Positions 15,340 through 19,990 of a DNA stretch of 19,990 nucleotides are shown here, piece after piece. A program made the translations under genes and the position numbers. Source of the stretch: Hyphomicrobiales bacterium (GTDB lineage Bacteria; Pseudomonadota; Alphaproteobacteria; Rhizobiales; Aestuariivirgaceae); the NCBI GenBank assembly GCA_013002595.1, contig JABDJG010000295.1, forward strand, positions 1 to 19,990, read 5' to 3'. Position 1 is the stretch's first letter, and every line of letters starts with the position of its first letter. The notes beneath the pieces were generated by a model that was given only the letters and a program-made list of their open reading frames with translations, had not been told where the DNA came from and searched no databases.

Positions 15340-16686
15340 ATGGCGTCGACATTCTTCCGCGATATGCTGGATCAGATCGTTGAACGCAGCCGCGCGTTGA
15401 CGACCTTTTCGCTGCGTGGTGAAGATCACGGCGGCACCATCGAGACCTTGTCGAAAGGCCTATTGTCCGGCCGTGGAGAGTCGTCCGGCATGGTCGTTGC
15501 CCGCCATATTCTGGCGATTTTTGATCTGCTTACCGAAGATGAGAGGACCGATTATTTCCGTTTTCTGGCTGAGACACTGGTTCCCGACGCCGATGCTGTT
15601 CGTGACGCGGCCGAAGGTTTTTTGCAGGACCCCTCCCAGGAACAGATCAGGGCCATAGCACAGGCGGTGGAATCGCCGCGCCAGGAATTCTTCCGCCGGC
15701 TCAATCTGGCGCCGGGCGGCACGGTGCAGATTGTCAGAATGCGCGAGGCCCTGCTCGATCGCTTGAAGGATCATCCCGAATTGCGGCCGGTTGACGATGA
15801 TCTCGTTCACCTGTTCGGGTCCTGGTTTAACCGCGGCTTTCTGGTCATGCATCGTATCGACTGGTCGACACCGGCAGCGGTCCTGGAAAAGATCATTGCC
15901 TATGAAGCGGTGCACGAGATCGATGGCTGGGATGATCTGAAGCGCCGCCTCGATCCGTCCGACCGGCGTTGCTACGGCTTCTTCCACCCGTCGCTGGTTG
16001 ATGACCCGCTGATCTTCGTTGAGGTTGCCTTGACCGAGGATATTCCCGGTTCGATCCATCAGCTGTTGGCCGAGCCGCAGACGCAAGAGCCCCAGAAACC
16101 ACGCACCGCCGTCTTTTATTCGATCTCGAATTGCCAGAAGGGGTTGGCCGGCATATCCTTCGGCAACTTCCTGATCAAGCAGGTCGCCAGCGATCTTTCG
16201 AAGGAAATCGACAGTCTGAAGACCTTTGTAACACTGTCGCCGATACCCGGTTTCATGCGCTGGCTGGACGCGGCCCGCACCAAAGGCACGGTCGATGCCC
16301 GCGCGCTGAACCTGCTCGATCATGCCGCCTGGCCGAAAAAGAAGGATGCAGCCAAGCGGCTTTCTGATACCATGGTGCCGCTGGCCGCCCGCTATTTTTT
16401 GCAGGAAAAACGTCAAGACGGCAAGCCTCTCGACCCGGTCGCCCGTTTCCATCTCGGCAACGGTGCGCGGCTTGAGCAGATCAATTGGCTTGCCGATCTA
16501 TCCGACCGCGGTATGGCCCAGTCAGCCGGCATGATGGTCAATTATCTTTACGACTTGTCCGACATCGAAAAGAATCACGAAGGCTATGCCGAACAGGGCA
16601 TTATCGCGGCTTCAGCGGCGATCAAGCGTCTTGCGCCGTCCGTTCAGTCCAAACCGGCTGAAGACGCCGAAACCGAACCGGCTTAA
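15340..16686 (+). CDS. Malonyl-CoA decarboxylase
   Basis: A 448-residue enzyme converting malonyl-CoA to acetyl-CoA and carbon dioxide. The N-terminal third is the helical oligomerisation domain. The C-terminal GNAT-like catalytic domain contains FFHPSLVDDPLIFVEVAL (214-231), FYSISNCQKGLAGISFGNF (259-277) and TLSPIPGF (298-305). By analogy with the human enzyme, the serine in YSISNCQ (S261 or S263) and H371 in ARFHLGNGA are the catalytic pair. The length and motifs match the alphaproteobacterial single-chain form. ATG 15340 has GGAGGT upstream. No malonyl-CoA synthetase (matB) or malonate transporter (matC) gene is adjacent, so it stands outside a classical mat operon. It may instead remove excess malonyl-CoA or act in malonate use from a distance. 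It converges on the cupin gene with a 38-base gap. Confidence 0.96.
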   Translation: MASTFFRDMLDQIVERSRALTTFSLRGEDHGGTIETLSKGLLSGRGESSGMVVARHILAIFDLLTEDERTDYFRFLAETLVPDADAVRDAAEGFLQDPSQEQIRAIAQAVESPRQEFFRRLNLAPGGTVQIVRMREALLDRLKDHPELRPVDDDLVHLFGSWFNRGFLVMHRIDWSTPAAVLEKIIAYEAVHEIDGWDDLKRRLDPSDRRCYGFFHPSLVDDPLIFVEVALTEDIPGSIHQLLAEPQTQEPQKPRTAVFYSISNCQKGLAGISFGNFLIKQVASDLSKEIDSLKTFVTLSPIPGFMRWLDAARTKGTVDARALNLLDHAAWPKKKDAAKRLSDTMVPLAARYFLQEKRQDGKPLDPVARFHLGNGARLEQINWLADLSDRGMAQSAGMMVNYLYDLSDIEKNHEGYAEQGIIAASAAIKRLAPSVQSKPAEDAETEPA

Positions 16687-16724
16687 TCAGCCCGGTCAAA
16701 TGCTTCTATACAATTAAATATGCT

Positions 16725-17174
16725 CTAGCCCTCCTCAGGCGGTGGCAAGAAGTTCACGCCATGCTCGGCGGCCAGGCGTACAACCTCTCCCGGGTCCGGC
16801 ACATTGCTGATCTTGTGGAACAGGTCCCACAAACCGCCGGTCGGGGACACCCAGAACAGGCAGGTCACCGGCTTGCCGGACTTGTTGAATATGCCATGTG
16901 GTATACCGCGCGGCAGACGGATCAGGTCCCCGGCATCGGCGCCGGCATCCTGGCCGTCAAGCATCAGGTCAAAATGCCCATCCAGCATGTAAATGAACTC
17001 ATCCTGGTCGGGATGGATGTGCGGCGGCACGAATGTGTCCGGCGGAAAGGTTGCATGCCAGGAAAAACTGGATTCGGTAACCTGTTTGGGAATGTAGGTC
17101 TGACCAAGGATATTCCAGCTGATGTCGTCGATACCCGCACCAACTGGCGTAACGCCCGCTGTCATGTTGTGCAT
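16725..17174 (-). CDS. Cupin domain protein
   Basis: A 149-residue single-domain cupin. The first motif is PPHIHPDQDEFIYMLDG (50-66), with metal-ligand candidates H52, H54 and E59. The second is GDLIRLPRGIPHGIFN (82-97), with H93. This complete set of three His and one Glu suggests a bound metal and possible dioxygenase, isomerase or sensing function; the family is too broad for a substrate. The ATG at 17174 is chosen over 17219 because GGAGGGGAA lies directly before it. It has no signal peptide, so it is cytoplasmic. It is divergent from the Liv ABC transporter operon across a 233-base gap and could share a pathway or regulation with it, which is only inference from position. Confidence 0.85.
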   Translation of the reverse strand: MHNMTAGVTPVGAGIDDISWNILGQTYIPKQVTESSFSWHATFPPDTFVPPHIHPDQDEFIYMLDGHFDLMLDGQDAGADAGDLIRLPRGIPHGIFNKSGKPVTCLFWVSPTGGLWDLFHKISNVPDPGEVVRLAAEHGVNFLPPPEEG

Positions 17175-17272
17175 TTTCTTCCCCTCCGGTTTGGCATGAT
17201 CGTGCCTGTATCCTTTCATCCATCAACACGCAAGGCAAGCACCGGCGCCGCGTCGCCGGCCACACCGAGGTG

Positions 17273-17293
17273 GTTTTTCTTTCCGTGAAAAAC
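17273..17293. promoter_or_regulatory. Inverted repeat near the livH promoter region
   Basis: GTTTTTC (17273-17279) and GAAAAAC (17287-17293) are a perfect 7-bp inverted repeat with a 7-base spacer, in the gap between the divergent cupin and livH genes. It overlaps a weak candidate promoter for livH (TTTTCT at 17275-17280, 17 bases, TAGATT at 17298-17303). It could be an operator acting on one or both genes. Confidence 0.4.
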
Positions 17294-17322
17294 TGTCTAG
17301 ATTGAACCCTGATGCACAAATC

Positions 17323-17349
17323 GCGGAGGACATCCGACGTCCTCCCCGC
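17323..17349 (+). other. Stable hairpin in the livH leader
   Basis: GGAGGAC (17325-17331) pairs perfectly with GTCCTCC (17339-17345) around a 7-base loop, with GC-rich flanks that can extend the stem. It lies about 60 bases before the livH ATG, inside the probable 5' leader. It has no T-tract, so it is not a classical terminator. It could affect mRNA stability or translation. Confidence 0.45.
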
Positions 17350-17407
17350 TATGTTTGCGCCCAAAGGGGTAGGGCCGAATATTGTTTGGCCTTCAGGGGA
17401 GCTGGGA

Positions 17408-18331
17408 ATGGATCTAACGCTGATCGTCATTCAGTGTCTGAACGGTATGCAGTTGGGCGTTTTGTTGTTCCTGCTGGCCTCCGGTCTCACGCTGACATTT
17501 GGCATCATGGATTTCGTCAATCTGGCGCACGGTTCGCTCTACATGATCGGTGCGTTTTTGAGCGCCACGTTGACATTCTGGACAGGTTCGTTTGTCTGGG
17601 GGGTGTTGCTGGCCCTGCCGCTTACCGCTTTAGCCGGCATTGCAGTTGAACTCATCGTTGCCCGGCATCTTTATTCGCGCGACCACCTGGATCACGTTCT
17701 GGCGACCTTCGGACTGATCTTGTGCATCGACACGCTGGTCCACATGATCTGGGGGCCTGACGGGATAGCCGTCCCGTTGCCGGATTATCTCAACGGCCAG
17801 GTCGAGCTCTTCTCCGGCATCATTTTCCCAAGCTTCCGCCTGTTGATCCTTGCCGCCGGTTTGCTGGTTGCAGCGGGTCTTTATTACCTCGTCAATTACA
17901 CGCGTATCGGCATGTTGATCAGGGCCGGCGCCTCAAATCGCACCATGGTGTCAGCGCTCGGCATCGACATCCAGACCCTGTTCACGCTGGTCTTTGCCGT
18001 CGGCGCAGTGCTGGCAGGCTTTGCCGGCATGCTGATTGCGCCGATCACCGAGGCGTCGATCGGCATGGGCAATGAAATCATCATCACTGCTTTTGTGGTC
18101 ATCATTGTCGGTGGCATTGGTTCGATGAAGGGTGCGTTTATCGCTGCCATGCTGATCGGCCTCATCGATACCCTGGGCCGGTCCTACATCGATGATCTGT
18201 TCAAGGTGGTGATGTCGACCGAAGCGGCTGAAACCGCCGCCCCTGCCGTTTCGGCCATGTTGATCTATATCCTCATGGCGGTCGTCCTGGTGTTTCGCCC
18301 GCAAGGGCTGTTTCCGCCGAAAGTGCGGTGA
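17408..18331 (+). CDS. livH: Branched-chain amino acid type ABC transporter permease (LivH)
   Basis: A 307-residue inner-membrane permease of the LivH family, one of two membrane subunits of an ATP-driven importer for branched-chain amino acids or related compounds such as urea or aromatic acids. The start at 17408 is preferred over the frame from 17312 because AGGGGA precedes it and it opens directly into the family's first helix (LIVIQCLNGMQLGVLLFLLA). Family markers are SGLTLTFGIMDFVNLAHGSLYMIGA, RAGASNRTMVSALGID (the loop that meets the ATPase) and GGIGSMKGAFIAA. It has about eight membrane helices. Its TGA overlaps the livM GTG. The exact substrate is not shown by sequence; the dedicated binding protein is not in the window. 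Confidence 0.93.
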   Translation: MDLTLIVIQCLNGMQLGVLLFLLASGLTLTFGIMDFVNLAHGSLYMIGAFLSATLTFWTGSFVWGVLLALPLTALAGIAVELIVARHLYSRDHLDHVLATFGLILCIDTLVHMIWGPDGIAVPLPDYLNGQVELFSGIIFPSFRLLILAAGLLVAAGLYYLVNYTRIGMLIRAGASNRTMVSALGIDIQTLFTLVFAVGAVLAGFAGMLIAPITEASIGMGNEIIITAFVVIIVGGIGSMKGAFIAAMLIGLIDTLGRSYIDDLFKVVMSTEAAETAAPAVSAMLIYILMAVVLVFRPQGLFPPKVR

Positions 18332-19329
18332 CCATGACAGGCGAACAACAATCAAAGACGATGTCACTGACCACAATCGTGACGTTCGGCATACTGGCGT
18401 TGCTGGCAATTGTGCCGCCGCTGGCAAAATTTGCCGGCTATGCTTTCTATCTCGATCTTGCAACCCGGCTCGTCTGTCTGGCGATTGCCGCCGTCAGCCT
18501 TAATTTGATTCTCGGTTATGGCGGTCTCGTCTCGTTCGGCCATGCAGCCTACATCGGGATCGGTGCTTACGCGGTGGGCATACCAGCCCATCATGCCTTT
18601 GATGACTCATTTCCCGTTATTGCCTCGCAGAACGGCCTGTTTCACATCCTTCTGGCGGTCGGTGTCTCGGCGCTTTTCGCGTTGATCACCGGCGCCCTGT
18701 GCCTGCGCACACGCGGGGTCTATTTTATCATGATCACCATGGCGTTCTCGCAGATGGTGTTCTTCCTGTTCGTTTCCATGGAGACCTACGGTGGTGATGA
18801 CGGCCTGACGATTTACAACCGCTCTGAACTGCCCCTGGTCAGCCTGGACAACGCTTTGACGCTCTATTTCGCCTGTTATGCGATCCTGGTGGCATCGGTC
18901 TATCTCGTCCATCGTATCACCAATTCGCGCTTTGGCTTGGCGCTGCAGGGCGCCAAGGGTAATGAGGCGCGCATGAAGGCCCTCGGCTTCAACACCTATG
19001 CCTACCGCTTGACAGCCTATGTCATATCCGGCGCCATGTGCGGCCTTGCAGGCGCCCTGATCGGCAATTTCACTACCTTCATATCGCCGGAAATGATCGA
19101 CTGGACCCGTTCTGGCGAACTGATGTTCATGGTCATTCTCGGCGGCGCTGGTACGTTGGCCGGCCCGGTCATCGGCGCAGTCCTGTTCATTGGCCTGGAA
19201 GAGATCCTTTCCGGCTGGACGATCTATTGGCACCTGCCGTTCGGCATCTTGTTGATCCTGACCGTCCTGTTTTTTCGCGGCGGTATCATGGGCATGGTTG
19301 CAAGTTGGGAGGCACGGCGGCGTGGCTGA
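18328..19329 (+). CDS. livM: Branched-chain amino acid type ABC transporter permease (LivM)
   Basis: A 333-residue second permease subunit of the same importer. Markers are LNLILGYGGLVSFGHAAYIGIGAYA, LRTRGVYFIMITMAFSQMV, the ATPase-coupling segment GAKGNEARMKALGFNTYAYRL, and GGAGTLAGPVIGAVLF. The frame opens with GTG at 18328, overlapping the livH stop as GTGA. ATG at 18334 is an equally possible start, and neither has a clear ribosome binding site, so coupling to livH is likely. It has about eight to ten membrane helices and the usual length for LivM without the long N-terminal extension of the E. coli protein. Its stop overlaps the livG start by eight bases. Confidence 0.93.
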   Translation: MTMTGEQQSKTMSLTTIVTFGILALLAIVPPLAKFAGYAFYLDLATRLVCLAIAAVSLNLILGYGGLVSFGHAAYIGIGAYAVGIPAHHAFDDSFPVIASQNGLFHILLAVGVSALFALITGALCLRTRGVYFIMITMAFSQMVFFLFVSMETYGGDDGLTIYNRSELPLVSLDNALTLYFACYAILVASVYLVHRITNSRFGLALQGAKGNEARMKALGFNTYAYRLTAYVISGAMCGLAGALIGNFTTFISPEMIDWTRSGELMFMVILGGAGTLAGPVIGAVLFIGLEEILSGWTIYWHLPFGILLILTVLFFRGGIMGMVASWEARRRG

Positions 19330-19990
19330 ACCGGTTCTGGAAATAATCGGTCTGTCCAAGAGTTTCGGTGGCATTCATGCCACCCGCAATGTCAGCCTCG
19401 ATGTGCATGAACACGAAACCCACGCGGTGATCGGGCCGAACGGCGCCGGCAAGACCACATTGATTTCTCAACTGTCGGGAAGCCTCAGGCCGGACGGTGG
19501 CAGCATCCTGTTCAAGGGGCACGACATCACATATGCACCGGAATACAGGCGATCGCTGGATGGCCTTGCCCGCTCATTCCAGATTACCAGCCTGCTCATG
19601 TCGATGAGCGTACTCGACAATGTCGCTTTATCGGTTCAGGCCCACGACGGTCATTCTTTTCGTTTTTGGCGCCCGGCACGCAGCGAACGTCGCCTTCGGG
19701 AACCGGCCATGCAAGTCCTGGAACAGGTTGGCCTGCAGGTCCGCGCGCATGATCTGGCCTCGGCCCTGTCGCACGGCGAGCGCCGCCAGCTGGAAATCGC
19801 CGTTGCGCTGGCCGGCGCCCCCGATCTTTTGTTGCTCGATGAACCCATGGCCGGGATGGGCCAGGAAGAATCCGGCCGCATGGTTGAGATACTGCGTGGT
19901 CTCAAGCAGGAAAAGTCCATCTTGCTGATCGAACACGATATGGATGCGGTATTCGCCCTGGCTGACCGTATCTCTGTCATGGTCTACGGC
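19322..19990 (+). CDS. livG: Branched-chain amino acid type ABC transporter ATPase (LivG), partial at the right edge
   Basis: Reading from GTG 19322, which overlaps the livM stop by eight bases, gives 223 codons that stay open to the end of the window; the stop lies outside. It is an ABC ATPase of the LivG group. Walker A is GPNGAGKT at 38-45, the Q-loop glutamine is Q87 in RSFQIT, the signature is LSHGE at 149-153 in place of LSGGQ, Walker B is LLLLDE around 169-174, and the switch histidine is H205 in LLIEHDMD. The usual length is 250-260 residues, so only about 30 residues are missing. With LivH and LivM it would power uptake. livF and the binding protein gene probably lie to the right. 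Confidence 0.93.
   Translation, partial: MAEPVLEIIGLSKSFGGIHATRNVSLDVHEHETHAVIGPNGAGKTTLISQLSGSLRPDGGSILFKGHDITYAPEYRRSLDGLARSFQITSLLMSMSVLDNVALSVQAHDGHSFRFWRPARSERRLREPAMQVLEQVGLQVRAHDLASALSHGERRQLEIAVALAGAPDLLLLDEPMAGMGQEESGRMVEILRGLKQEKSILLIEHDMDAVFALADRISVMVYG

Overview
This window comes from a moderately GC-rich alphaproteobacterium, probably a free-living, perhaps marine, member of the Hyphomicrobiales or a nearby order. That placement is inferred from gene content: a TAXI-type TRAP transporter, malonyl-CoA decarboxylase, cyclopropane fatty acid synthase, alternative oxidase, Liv-type ABC transport genes and a single-chain ATP sulfurylase. No marker gene is present to prove it. I found no rRNA or tRNA genes, insertion sequences, CRISPR arrays, integrases or broken genes.

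Left part (1-6300, all genes on the minus strand). A promoter and an 11-bp inverted-repeat operator at 6229-6274 precede a probable transcription unit. It runs through a PLP aminotransferase, a TAXI solute-binding protein, a fused TRAP permease and two small exported or membrane proteins of unknown function, and then a signal-peptide-bearing cyclase/kynurenine-formamidase-family hydrolase. A clear rho-independent terminator lies at 232-261. Beyond it, 28-123 contains a long nested inverted repeat that no gene explains. The genes read like a module that hydrolyses a cyclic or N-acyl compound in the periplasm, imports the product and transaminates it. The substrate is not known.

Middle part (6301-10787). 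A cyclopropane fatty acid synthase is divergent from a small sulfotransferase-like gene. That gene converges on a diiron alternative oxidase, and a zinc-motif ATP sulfurylase lies upstream of the oxidase on the same strand. The 326-base gap that follows contains a perfect FNR/FixK-type box (TTGATCCGGATCAA).

Right part (10788-19990). An RND efflux permease and its membrane-fusion adaptor overlap by 4 bases, with the FNR-type box upstream in suitable geometry. Next is a stand-alone malonyl-CoA decarboxylase, converging on a cupin gene. The cupin is divergent from a branched-chain amino acid type ABC transporter operon (livH, livM, livG). livG runs off the right edge. No binding protein, livF or TolC-type outer membrane protein is seen in the window.

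Several starts were moved inward from the longest open frame because a strong ribosome binding site or signal peptide marks an internal codon: cyclase, TAXI protein, 115-residue protein, sulfotransferase, cupin and LivH.
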